In this document: positions 21,052 to 32,322 of the stretch, piece after piece
Layout of the letters: the number at the start of each line of letters is the position of its first letter
Position numbering within the stretch: the stretch's first letter is position 1
NCBI GenBank assembly: GCA_012295275.1
Contig: CM022679.1
Coordinates: 29,013,164-29,048,163 of the forward strand
DNA: 35,000 nucleotides
Source: Chrysomallon squamiferum
Taxonomy: Eukaryota; Mollusca; Gastropoda; Neomphalida; Peltospiridae
Direction: 5' to 3'
Notes under the pieces: model-generated
Database searches by the model: none
Seen by the model: the letters and a program-made list of their open reading frames with translations, nothing else
Told to the model about the DNA's origin: nothing
Made by a program: the position numbers and the translations under genes

Positions 21052-22185
21052 GTAAGTATGGATTAAGTAACAGATTACTCTGTGTATACAGTTATGTTGA
21101 AAAAAAAAGAATACAATTTCATTTATTTTTTATACATAAATTTGGTTAAATTTTTTTTTTACAATGTAATTATTTGGTTTCTGTCATCATGTGTGTATGA
21201 ATGTTTTAAAAATATTAAACAAAAACTTCGAAATGCAACGAAAAAAGCTCATCAAAAATTATCTTTTGATTAATTCATTTTAACTTATCTTTTGAATTTC
21301 TTATTCTAGAAGTTAGTACAACTTTATAAGAATATTGGTATAAAATGATTTATTAGCAAGAAATGTGATCCTTAGATTTCATCTTGACTGTTTCAGTTAG
21401 TGAACAACTTATTATATTTTCTTTCCCATATACAAAATTGGTATCTTTTGCTGATACATTATTAAAAATGTGAAGTTTGAGAATCAGATTTCTTCTGTCG
21501 TATCATTATTAAACAAATCTGTGACTGACATCTAATAACCTGGTGATGTTAAAATTTCATTCTTATTTGATGCATTGGTGGTTACATAAAGTCTGCTGAT
21601 AACGGAGTTTGAGATTAGGATTGGGATAAAAGCAGATAATCAATAGAGTTTTAATCACATCAGATGTACCAGGCAGACAGCAAAATGACTTAAGTACATT
21701 GCAAATATGGCACCTTATATTGATCTTACGAAAAGAATTGGTAAAAATCGGTTTTCATCTCACAAGGTTGTTTTGAAGTAATTATTATCACCATCATCAG
21801 CAGCAGCAGCATTTCTATTTCTTTTGTCAGATTTTGTTCTTTTTCTCTTTCTGTTTTATCTGTCTGTCTTTCTCTCTGGCAGTGATGTTGTCTGGCCAAC
21901 ACATCAGAGCACACCACACCTCACTGTGTTATAACGTTACTCCACTCTGTACCAGTCCATATACACAAGTCACAGTAATATACCACATTGTATCATATCA
22001 TCACATCACACTGCAGTATATTACATTATATCATTTAGCACCATAAAAAAAATATCATCACATCACACTGCAGTATATTACATTATATCATTTAGCACCA
22101 TAAAAAAAAAACGTGATACCATACTGTATCTTATCAGATTATACTACTCTATACCACTTTAAACCAGTCCACACTAGACAACTTA
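21052..22185. other. Putative intron / non-coding DNA before the minisatellite
   Basis: AT-rich, no gene seen. From about 21900 the sequence becomes CA/TA-rich and degenerate, as if drifting into the minisatellite. It contains a clean 57-bp tandem duplication at 21995-22110. Confidence 0.65.
21995..22110. repeat. 57-bp tandem duplication
   Basis: Two copies begin with ATATCATCACATCACACTGC, at 21995 and 22052, and end in CCAT plus an A-run. They are nearly identical; the main difference is the length of the terminal A-run. Confidence 0.93.
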
Positions 22186-23150
22186 CACCATACATTATAC
22201 ACCATACAACACACTATACAACACCATACCACACTATACACTATACAATACAATAACACACTATACACTATACAACACCATAGCACACTATACACTATAC
22301 AACACCATACCACACTATACACTATACAACACCATACCACACTATACACTATACAACACCATAACACACTATACACTATACAACACCATACCACACTATA
22401 CACTATACAACACCATACCACACTATACACTATACAACACCATACCACACTATACACTATACAACACCATAACACACTATACACTATACAACACGATACC
22501 ACACTATACACTATACAACACCATAACACAGTATACACTACACAACACCATGTCACACTATACACTATACAACACCATAACACATACACTATACAACACC
22601 ATACCACACTATACACTACACAACACCATGTCACACTATACACTATACAACACCATAACACATTATACACTATACAACACCATACCACACTATACACTAT
22701 ACAACACCAAAACACACTATACACTATACAACACCATAACACACTATACACTATACAACACCATACCACACTATACACTATACAACACCATGTCACACTA
22801 TACACTATACAACACCATACCACACTATACACTATACAACATACCACACTATACACTATACAACACCATAACACAGTATACACTATACAACATGATACCA
22901 CACTATACACTATACAACACGATACCACACTATACACTATACAACACCATAACACAGTATACACTATACAACACCATAACACACTATACACTATACAACA
23001 TGATACCACACTATACAACACCATACACAGTATACACTATACAACACCATGTCACACTATACACTATACACCATACAACACAATAACACACTATACACTA
23101 TACAACACCATGTCACACTATACACCATACAACCCCATACCACACTATAT
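22186..23150. repeat. 27-bp minisatellite, about 35 units
   Basis: The array is built on a core CACTATACACTATACA followed by ACAC and a 7-base variable link (CCATACC, CCATAAC, CCATGTC, CGATACC, TGATACC). Most units are 27 bp; a few have lost 3 or more bases. Because 27 is a multiple of three, both strands stay open for long distances. The + strand reads with the period HYTLYNTIP. The - strand reads with the period CCIVYSVVW and gives an open frame of 291 codons (22149-23024). The edges are degenerate. The order of link variants shows a local three-unit higher-order repeat near 22540-22690. Confidence 0.95.
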
Positions 23151-23690
23151 ACACTGTTACAGTACACTAAGCCTCAGTGCAGTACATTCATACACACACA
23201 TACTAGAGTACAGTGTGAAACTGACACAAGTAAGAGTGTTAGTGGAGTATGTCGTCTCACTAACCCATTTGTCTGAAGTACATGAGTGACACTGACAGTG
23301 TTTTCACACACCTAACATGCTAGGAATCTGAACATCACTTCACTGCATGCACACAATCTGTTATTACACTCTCTCTCTCTCTCAACCCAGACCTTGCAGA
23401 CAGTAGTTATATTTCAAGGTCTTGATGGGGAAAAAAACAGATGAAAAAAAATCGGATTTGTATGCAGATGCATGCACCGAGACATGTACATGTGCCAGAT
23501 AGACATGGCAGGATAATAAAACACAGACATACACACAGACAGACATGTATAAATAAACATTACAGTTAATTATATAAACACACCTTTTAGTAAACAGTCA
23601 CGCAAATAAACATAAGTATGTATGTACATACATACCACATACATACATACATGTATTTGGTATCATACGTCATATACTACATAAGTACCA

Positions 23691-23693
<3 letters not shown>

Positions 23694-23732
<39 letters not shown>
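23694..23732. repeat. (CA)n microsatellite
   Basis: Perfect CA dinucleotide of 39 bases. Confidence 0.96.
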
Positions 23733-23734
<2 letters not shown>

Positions 23735-23942
23735 ATATGTTTCCATGTGAACATGTATATTTAAATATGAACAAAGTACACAGACATATTTATTTACACA
23801 TAAAGATTTACAGTGTTTATCTTGTTTTGTCATAGGTAATTAGTTATTTTTGATGTATCTGCATTGTCAGGCATTGGTTTGCCTTAAACAGCCAAGCTTA
23901 GTTTTAATGCTTAGGATAAAGCAGCCATGTCTGTAGAAAAGT

Positions 23943-23993
23943 TATATATATACAATGTCAAAAGCAGTAAATTGTTTTTGTCACTAATAAATT
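23943..23993 (+). repeat. Dispersed repeat, copy 1
   Basis: A TATATATA lead-in followed by ACAATGTCAAAAGCAGTAAA and continuing to ATAAATT. It matches 25467-25517 at equal spacing with one visible mismatch. Confidence 0.9.
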
Positions 23994-24029
23994 AAAAATA
24001 TTAATTCAGTATAGTCTGATATTGATTAA

Positions 24030-24420
24030 TGAACATATTTATTAATTTTTTTTATTATTATTTGCATTATCATTAAAAGATTCATTTATTGTTATTAAAA
24101 AATATTTATTCATCATTATTAAAATATTATTCATTGTTACATGGAATATGTATTCATTATTAAAATATTGTTATTCATAATATTCATTATTATTAAATAA
24201 TATTGTTACTCAGAATATTTATTAATTATTAATAAAATATTACTCCTTGTTTTTGAACTATTTATTCATTATTATTAAAACATTTATTTATTGTTATTGA
24301 CAATATTCATTACTGTTGTATTATTATTCCTTTTTTTTCTAAACATTTAGCCCTTATTATTGAAACATTTATTCATTGTTATTCACAATCTTTATTTATT
24401 ACTGTTAAGAATATTCTCTG
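24030..24420. repeat. Degenerate tandem array of TTATTCATTATTATTAAA-like units
   Basis: A run of ten or more diverged units, each with a version of TTATTCATTRTTATT followed by AAAATAT or GAACATT. Unit length varies at roughly 25-35 bases. It looks like an old, decayed minisatellite. Confidence 0.7.
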
Positions 24421-25444
24421 ATCCACCTTTCATACATCTACATATAACTGTCAACGTTTCCTAAGTTTCATGTTGTGTGTTATTTTATAGATATGTCCTG
24501 CAGCCTACATCCACTTTTACAACATTTTCTGTACACTTAGAAACATTTTATAACTTCAGACGTACTGGGTGAGGCACTACACAGTGATAAAACCATAACT
24601 TTCTTTTGTTTACAATTAATCTTAGTCTCAAAGCTTAACCTAATACACGTCACCCTAAACTGTTGATGAAATATTACCAGGTAGATTTTGTTTATTTATT
24701 TATTTGTTTGTGTGTGTATGTGTGTGTGTGTATGTGTGTGTGTGTGTGATTTTGTATATCAACAGGCATTTGATTATTTTCATGTGTTTTTTTGTAAATA
24801 ATAAACAATGTATGTTTACATATAATAAATATGTAACTTTAATAATTATAATAATATTAATAATTAATTGTCAGCATCGTCAGAAACTAAATCACTGTAA
24901 TTAAAAAGAAAAAAGTGGTAAAATCATCTCTCATCATCATAAATAAATCTGTGTCACCTTGATACGTCAGTTCAGAATGTATTCGTAATCTGACCGGTGA
25001 ATAACTAAGTAAACAAATCTGACGACATCATCATCCTCATTGTTATCATTGATGTTGTCTGCTGCGTTGTTTCATTGTCATGGACTGCAGCTACATTTAA
25101 TGGAGATGTTTCAGTTGTCATCGTTCGCATTGTTTCATTGTGGTCATTACAGTTACGTGGGCCTGTTACAGGGTATTAACATTACCTGAGTTAAGAGGTG
25201 TGTGTTCAGTGTACTGTGTCATTGTTTCACCTGTCACTGTCTGTTGATGGATGTGTGAAAGAACAGGGTTATAACTTGCTGAAAATCAGCAATAATTTTG
25301 CTTTGTCAGTAGAGACTTTTTCTGCAGCTCTTTCAAAAATTGTCATTGGTGATTTAAAAAGAAATTAAATATATATGTATGTATGTATATATATAAGAAA
25401 AGCCCCCAAAAGTTTGATTTTGTAACTTTCTCTAGGATTAATTG

Positions 25445-25466
<22 letters not shown>

Positions 25467-25481
<15 letters not shown>

Positions 25482-25517
25482 TCAAAAGGAGTAAATTGTT
25501 TTTGTCACTAATAAATT
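25467..25517 (+). repeat. Dispersed repeat, copy 2
   Basis: Same orientation and length as 23943-23993, again immediately preceded by a TA tract. It differs by GGAG for GCAG. Confidence 0.9.
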
Positions 25518-26529
25518 GTTGATAGCATTTTATCAGTCGTTTCATGTTTTTCTGATAGACTGGATTTTTAAAACTATTCTTGAATTTCAGAAAATTGGTT
25601 TTCAAATCTGGATTTCTTCAAACTGGAATTTAAGAATAGATTTCAAAAATTGGATTTTAAAACAAAGTATGTGTTTGTAACTTAGAACTGAATTTTAATT
25701 ATGTGTGGATTTCAAAACATTTCTCTGGATTTAGAGATTTTTAGATAAACAGTTTGAAATATGACTTTAGAGGTATGTGATTTTATTTTATTTTATCATT
25801 TCTGTATGTATGTATGTATGGATGCATACATATGTGTCTGCATGTGTAAGTATGTATGTGTTTGTGTGTATGTGTGTATATATGTAAGTTACACAGTTTC
25901 ACACTTTAGTGTATTGTAAATTACATCACATTTAACACACAAACTTTTAAATCACATGTAACACACAAACTTAAACTGTATTTTGTGTAAAACTGCTGTG
26001 AATGTAACTGTGGATGTTACAGGATCACGTCAGCCATGTTGATGTAATCAGCTCTCATTCTGCATTTCAGCTTCATTTCTATTAACTGACCAACAATAGT
26101 CAAAAAATAAATTAAGAATGACATAATTTACCAGTGTCTTACAGTACAGATGTGTCTGTCATATGGCCTATAATTATTACTATATATTTCACAGGAACAT
26201 AAAACAGGATTAAAAAATATATATGTATATATTGTTTAATATAGATTTGGATTACTGAAGATTTTTGGAGTAAAGATTTCTACTTCAATGAAATATGGGG
26301 GCGTTGAGAATGGAAAGTATCAGTAAGACAGTATTTAGTTACATTTCTGTCATGGGTGCAGCCTATTTGTTTGAAGAGAAGTAGCACTTACATAATTTAA
26401 ACTAATTTAAATATCATTTTAATAGACTCAGTCTGATTCATGTGGAAGATTAATGGAAAAATGTTTCACCTGTCACTCAGAATGAATTACTTATTCAGTT
26501 AAGGTTCAGGGATGTCTTTTCATTTACAG

Positions 26530-26730
26530 AGAGGTCAGATTTGATTACTGACTTCAGCCAAGTGGTTAATGATTGGGTTGGGCTCCAATGCAGCATAGAA
26601 TCAATCTTCCTTGATCAGCACTTTGTACTGATTTCTAATTCCAACCTCTACAATACAGATGTTTCTTCAAATGCTGTGTTTTTATTTTTATGGCAATATA
26701 TAAATTATTTTTATATTTTATTGCTGAAAT

Positions 26731-26757
<27 letters not shown>
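26530..26757 (+). other. Open frame ending in a poly(A) run: possible retroposed fragment
   Basis: After TTTCATTTACAG (AG ending at 26529) a frame starting in phase 2 stays open for more than 65 codons and stops at a TAA at 26730-26732. This stop is inside an AAATAAA signal that runs directly into about 28 A's. The peptide includes SDLITDFSQVVNDWVGLQCS and is non-repetitive over its first two thirds. The ORF, AATAAA and A-run together suggest the 3' end of a reverse-transcribed message or a non-LTR element. A 3'-terminal exon is the alternative, but an A28 run in the genome argues against a simple exon. No family is recognised and no target-site duplication was identified. Confidence 0.28.
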
Positions 26758-26763
<6 letters not shown>

Positions 26764-27099
26764 TAATGTAAACAAATAATAAAAAGATTATAATATCTTT
26801 TTCTATCTATCTGTATATATCTACATATATATATATATAATTTAAAAAAAAAAATTAATAGATCTGCCATATTTATTATTTTAGTGATGTCAACAAAATA
26901 TTAATCTTAAATATAAATAAGCTAAATGAAATATGCTGTGTATCAGCTGCATTAGTCAGAACAAGACAAATAATTTTTAAAAAAATCTACACGCACGATG
27001 TCTGACTCATTTTGCTGTTCTTGGTCACGTTTGTTTTTTTGAAAGATTTGTTAAGAGTTAAGTGTTATTGCGTAACTGAGTTCTTTCTCTGATACCCAG

Positions 27100-27191
27100 G
27101 ATTCAAGTGCTGATAGTCACATCTGGTTAAACAACCACTGGCACACAGACCTAGCAAACAAACAACACGGTTTTCTCAAAATGATGTACAG
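27100..27191 (+). CDS. Candidate internal coding exon of the unidentified gene
   Basis: The exon lies between an acceptor with a pyrimidine-rich approach, TTCTTTCTCTGATACCCAG (AG at 27098-27099), and ACAG|GTGTTG (GT at 27192-27193, a weak donor). Read in phase 0, as required by the exon ending at 21051, it is open for 30 codons plus two bases; the peptide contains DSSADSHIWLNNHWH. All three Asn codons are AAC and all four His codons are CAC, the same C-ending preference as the well-supported exon 2 at 8514. No domain is recognised. The weak points are the donor and the absence of a clear next exon; the gene would continue past the window. Confidence 0.33.
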
Positions 27192-27877
27192 GTGTTGTAT
27201 TGGCTCCAACTTCCATAATTTTTATTTCTTTCTTTTTTTTTTTTTTTTCTTTTGTTGCTTTATCCTTGAATTACTGAAAAACACATCTCAGAAACATTCT
27301 CAAGCTTGTTTTTAATACATTTCCCTTACTTTTTTATTACGTACATGATACATCTATGTCTTTTTGATGAATGGAATGTTCTGTATTGGTAATTAATAAA
27401 ATCTGTATTATGAATGGGTTAGATTTATTAAAAAAAAAAAAAAAAAAAAAATACACATGTTGATAGATTAACATAAGTGTTTAATGTGAACAGTATTAAA
27501 TATACTGGTATGCTCATGTATGTATTCAAACAAATATACATGGAAATCAGTTCACTCTCCAGTAGATACCTTGCATATATATGACTCATCAGATGCATGT
27601 TTTACATATTCATACATATTCATACACAAACACTCAACAAAACATACACACTATACAGACATTCAGACAAATGTACACCACACCCTTGTCAACAGAATAT
27701 ATTCAGAATACCTTCTTGTTTTGTGGGTTTTGTGATTTTTTTTCTTTCCCTTTTCTTTCTTTTTGTTTTTTTCATACGAACCCACAGCAAAATACAAATC
27801 GTCTAGATTTCCCAAGTGACTCACTCATTTGAAAACTTTTCTCGTTTATGCAAATTTTTCTCTTAATCGTTGTCTAG
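27192..27877. other. Non-coding DNA
   Basis: It contains T-runs at about 27231-27249, a long A-run at about 27431-27451 preceded by AATAAA near 27394, and a stretch of TATAC/ACAT-like sequence. Overlapping short frames at 27520-27832 have simple-sequence composition and are not called. Confidence 0.65.
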
Positions 27878-28140
27878 ACTAATTCTTGATAACGCCATTA
27901 AACATGTCTGGTGCATTCACGTCTGAAAATCAATTAAAAAATAGTCTGGTTTACTGGAAGTGGCCGAAGTTGAAAACAAAGCAGCCGCTGCTGCTCTCAG
28001 TGTATAAAAACAGCTGGTGTGGATGTTGTATCCTGCAGTGGAATCAACCTCATTCTAAATGGGGCACTGTCCCCAGATGTAATAATTTTAGCATGGTTCT
28101 ACCACAGGTTCATTTTATCACTCGACCTCATTAGGTTGTA
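27878..28140 (+). other. G+C-richer complex island with an 82-codon open frame
   Basis: This block differs sharply from its AT-rich flanks. A frame at 27886-28134 contains an internal ATG (MSGAFTSENQLKNSLVYWKW) and ends at TAG. A possible acceptor, TCGTTGTCTAG, ends at 27877. The peptide is rich in Trp, Lys and Cys in its middle, without a recognised domain. It may be an exon, a fragment of a mobile element or a conserved non-coding element. Confidence 0.25.
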
Positions 28141-28386
28141 AGGTTATTCACCTTCTTGATGATAATAAATTATCAGTCAAGATTTATTTCCATGTAAACA
28201 AAAACATTATAACTTTATAAGTAAATAAATTGTATAAAATTATTGAACAATTCTAGTAAATAGTATCAGAGTTGTTCACTTCACAAATGTAAACATCATA
28301 AAGTCAGTATATATGCTAACAAACATTTTATGAATAAAAATATTCTTTATGTAAAAAAGGAAATAGTATATGTAGACAAAATCATC

Positions 28387-28475
28387 AACATTGTTCAATT
28401 TATATACATAAATGTGAACAAACATTGTACGATTTATATATGTAAAAGAAAGCATAAACATTATACTGTGAATAC
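28387..28475. repeat. Degenerate 34-36-bp tandem repeat
   Basis: AACATTG-type unit starts recur at 28387, 28421 and 28457, each followed by a version of ATTTATATACATAAA. An older unit may lie near 28320. It accounts for the matched 61-codon frames on both strands. Confidence 0.6.
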
Positions 28476-28645
28476 ACCTTGTGATTGGACAGACTTCATT
28501 ATTGGCAAAGGTTGATGCCAGTGGTTAAATAAATTATTCATACAGTAGATATATAAAGTTCTGTACATCACATAGACACATCAAATGTATAAATTCCTTT
28601 TAGTCTTTTTCTGTCTGTTTTATTTTTCACTGTGTTTCTTTATGT

Positions 28646-28647
<2 letters not shown>

Positions 28648-28715
<68 letters not shown>
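28648..28715. repeat. (CT)34 microsatellite
   Basis: Uninterrupted CT dinucleotide, 68 bases. Confidence 0.98.
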
Positions 28716-28720
<5 letters not shown>

Positions 28721-29803
28721 TCATCTTGACATCAGTTTCCAGGTTTTACACTGATTCTGGATTTAAAACTAATTGGTGGACAATGCTGATGACAGTGAGG
28801 TGATAGAACTCAATTAGCGTGGCCGTTGTTGTCAACTCTGTGTATTAATGCGAGGTGATTGCATCTGTTCTTCACGAACTGGTCACTGTGGCTTATCCCA
28901 CTGAATTGTGATTTCATGTGTGAATTCAGTAATTAAATCAGTCTAATCGTGTTTGTCTTGCAAGCCCTCTGTCATTGGTCTTAATACTGGTCTCCAGTGT
29001 GTATTGTGTCATTGTGTGTTACGTTATTCTGCCGTTACTTTTTTCTTATATTCTTTTTATTCGTTTATTTATTTTTTGGGGGGCAGAAAAGCTTTTTGTT
29101 ACATTTTATTTTGGTATATTTGAATGAATTTGTTATACAGTTTGTTAATTGTGCAAAATAATTACTGATTTTAATTTAGTTGTTTTATATATTTTAAAAA
29201 TTTATTTGATTTTTTACTTGATTTTTTAATTATTATTATATTTTATTATATTTTGTTTTATTTTAATTATTATATTTTATATTTTGTTGCTATTTATTTT
29301 AATTTTTTCATATTATATTATTATTTTTCAATTAATAAACTTTTGTTTTTCATTCTTTTAAACATACTTATTTCTTTATTTGTTTCTGTTATTGTTATTT
29401 CTTTTTCTTTCTTTCTGTCTTTCTTTCTTTAGTTATTTATGTTTTCAGTGTTTAAATTCCATTAAGATTGTTGTTAAAATAAGCTGAGAAGTGTAAAAAT
29501 ATAGATTTAAACTGACAAAAAATGATCATATTTTAATTTTTGTATTTTATAATTTTCAATATTTCAGCTTTGTTCAAATTCCTGTATGAATTTAACTTTA
29601 TTTTTTACAAATTTTTCTCTTATTTCACATTTTTGTTTTCTGTTGCTGTTTTGTTTAGAATTTCATTCTGTTTTTATTATTAATCTATTATTTTGAAATG
29701 ATTAATTTTATTATTTTTTAATGCATGTTGCTGGATGTTCTTTAATATGCTTTATTTATTTTATTTTTTGTCAAAATATGTTTTGGCATGTTATGTTTTC
29801 AGC

Positions 29804-29860
<57 letters not shown>
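29804..29860. repeat. (AAT)n microsatellite
   Basis: Perfect AAT triplets, about 19 units. Confidence 0.96.
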
Positions 29861-32283
29861 CAAAACATTTAAAATAAAAAAAAATGTTTTTTAAATAAGA
29901 GTTTACAAAAATCACAAATACACAAAATACAATTTGTTTTTTTAGATTTAAATATTAAGTTAATATTCACTCCATGATTGAAAAATGAAAATGATACTAA
30001 AAAAATAAAAAATGAAACATGTTTATAACAGTAATTCATGTCTGTAAAATTTAAGTTTCTTTTTTTTCTTTAATTTATAACACACATTCTTGAATGTAAA
30101 GAAATACGTAACAAATTTAAAAAAAAATAATAATAATAATAATAATAAAAAAAAAGCCCCACAAACCCTAAAAGCAAAGATTCCTGTACTGTAACAGTTC
30201 TCCATTACTCTAAAATAAATCTTCCCATTGTCTTCTTCTTTCAGGTTTAAGTTTTAAGCACATCAAAGTCAGGTTTGTCTTGCACACTTGTTTCTTTTTC
30301 TTGTTTGTTTTTTTCTAGTTTTGCTTGCTGTCTTTTTGTCTCTGCATTTTTAATTTTTGTTTTTCACTTTTTGTCTGAATTTGTCTTTGATTTATGTTGC
30401 TTGTGAATGCTAAAACTATTTAACAATTCTCTTGTTCTGTAAGATCAGCCAGTGAAGTTTACTGCAGACTTTATTATTGTTTTTTTTATATTAAAAATCA
30501 CATATTGAGAAAACATATAATTAATCAGTCATTTTGGTTGAAAGAAATTTATAAAAATATTATGTATTAATATTGTTGAATATTTTAAAGTATTTATTAT
30601 TTAAAAATCACATTATTTTTTTAATATAAATTTGTGTTTTCATATGTATGCAAATGACTGTTACTGAATACAATAATTTCTTTTTTAAACCAAACACAGT
30701 TCATTTTCCAATATGTCAAAGTTTCAAATGACCATATTTATTAAATAATAGCCATTTAAGTAAACAATTGTTTATTTACATTACCCTTTTCAAATCATTT
30801 CTGGTGAACACAATTTGTTAACCTAAAATTCTCTGAATTTTTTCAATCAAACCCCCCCCCAAAATAAACATAAAATAAAACAGCTTTTGAAGTCTCTGTG
30901 GATACTATTTATAACTGTTTTGTTTTTTACTATAAATAAAATCAAACTGGCAGTGTATGTGAATTAGTTAAGCATGAGGCATGCTGTCTGTCAGCTTAAT
31001 GCTGGTTGAGATATCTAGAACTGTATGAGTTGGTGATATCAAGTCATTTGACTAGCTTCTATACACTAAATAACTGGAGAACTTATAATTCTGAAAGACA
31101 CTAATACTGACACTACACAGATAACAGTACCTGAGAAAGATTGACACAGTATTTAACAGATGCAAGCATGTCTGTAATAGTTTACCAATGAAACAATTCA
31201 GATTTCAGTAGTTTTGGGGTTTGTCTTTCTTTTTTTCTTGATTTCATTTTTTTTTTAAATTTAAATTGTTTTTAATTCCTACACAATTATTTCTTCATTT
31301 TTTTATTAAATCTTTTTTCATCTTTTCTTTTTCTTTCATTTTTTTTATCAGTCAAACAGATCAGTTGATAGATGATCAGTGTTTCTGTTTCCTTAGTCCT
31401 TCATCTTCTTTTCTTTTCTCTTTTCAACACTGTACTATTATTATCAGTTATTTGTTTTGTTTATTTATTTATTTTATTCCATTTTATTTTGTACCTAATT
31501 TTTTATTTTAATTAATTAATTTATTTTATTTTATTTATTTGTATTTTAAAAGTTTGTATTATTCATACAGAACAAGTTTGATAATTAGAAAAGTGTCAGT
31601 GTGCCTGAATTACAGTTAAATTTGTCAACAACAAACAAATTGAAACAACTTGATTGTATAAAAAAAAAAAATTGATTGCTTCAGCTTTGCTTCTGCATTT
31701 TTTGGTTTTCATTTGCATGTTTGAAATTTGATTTCAGTTTTGCTTTTTTTTATTATTTGACTTTGTCGTTAATATTTCTTTATTTTATTTACTTTATAGA
31801 AAATATTTCTCTACTGTCAACATAGATTTATTAAGATTTTAATGTGTGTGGGTTTTTAATTTAAATATTCAAAATAATTTAAGTAAATATTTTAGCTTTA
31901 TCAGTTTGTTATAATTTGTGTGTGTAAATAAGAAGGTGTGCATGCATACACATGTGTGTCTGTGTTCGTGTGAGAACTATACAATTTTTTTTGTTCCTGA
32001 ATTCTGTATTAAAACTTCATATTGGTTATTCCACTTAAATATACTAGCACTAAAGAAATATTTTTTGTAGAAACCAAAAATTAAAAACCCTTAAATAGTA
32101 CAATGAATATCTACAAAATTAAATTTCTTATTATGTGGGTTGTGAGAGAGATATGATCAAATACAAAGTAAATAAATAAATTAAAATAATAAATAAAGAT
32201 ACATTAGAAGAAGAAAAATACAACAAATCCTGTCAAATAAATAATAAATCAAAAACCAACTAAATCAATTAATAATAATTTAA

Positions 32284-32284
32284 G

Positions 32285-32322
<38 letters not shown>
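32284..32322. repeat. (AT)n-(AC)n junction microsatellite
   Basis: A perfect AT tract changes directly into AC. Confidence 0.95.

Larger units (their letters stand above)
23151..24030. other. Non-coding DNA after the minisatellite
   Basis: It contains CA-rich and ATAC-rich stretches (an ATAC cluster near 23620-23655, (CA)n at 23694-23732) and one copy of a dispersed repeat at 23943-23993. No gene is seen. Confidence 0.7.
24421..27099. other. Putative intron / non-coding DNA
   Basis: Contents are (GT)n at about 24709-24748, (TA)n at about 25450-25475 leading into repeat copy 2, a degenerate GGATTT/CAAAA repeat at about 25560-25760, a GTAT patch near 25803-25860, and an open frame ending in a poly(A) run at about 26530-26757. 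The patch at 25020-25260 is complex and richer in G+C, but no frame in it stays open. Confidence 0.6.

Noticed and set aside
22149-23024. 291-codon minus-strand open frame as a gene
   Set aside because: It is a translation of the 27-bp minisatellite. No complex coding sequence flanks it and the opposite strand is open too. Kept as a finding, not a CDS.
22186-23150. CRISPR-like array
   Set aside because: Units abut with no unique spacers and the window is plainly eukaryotic.
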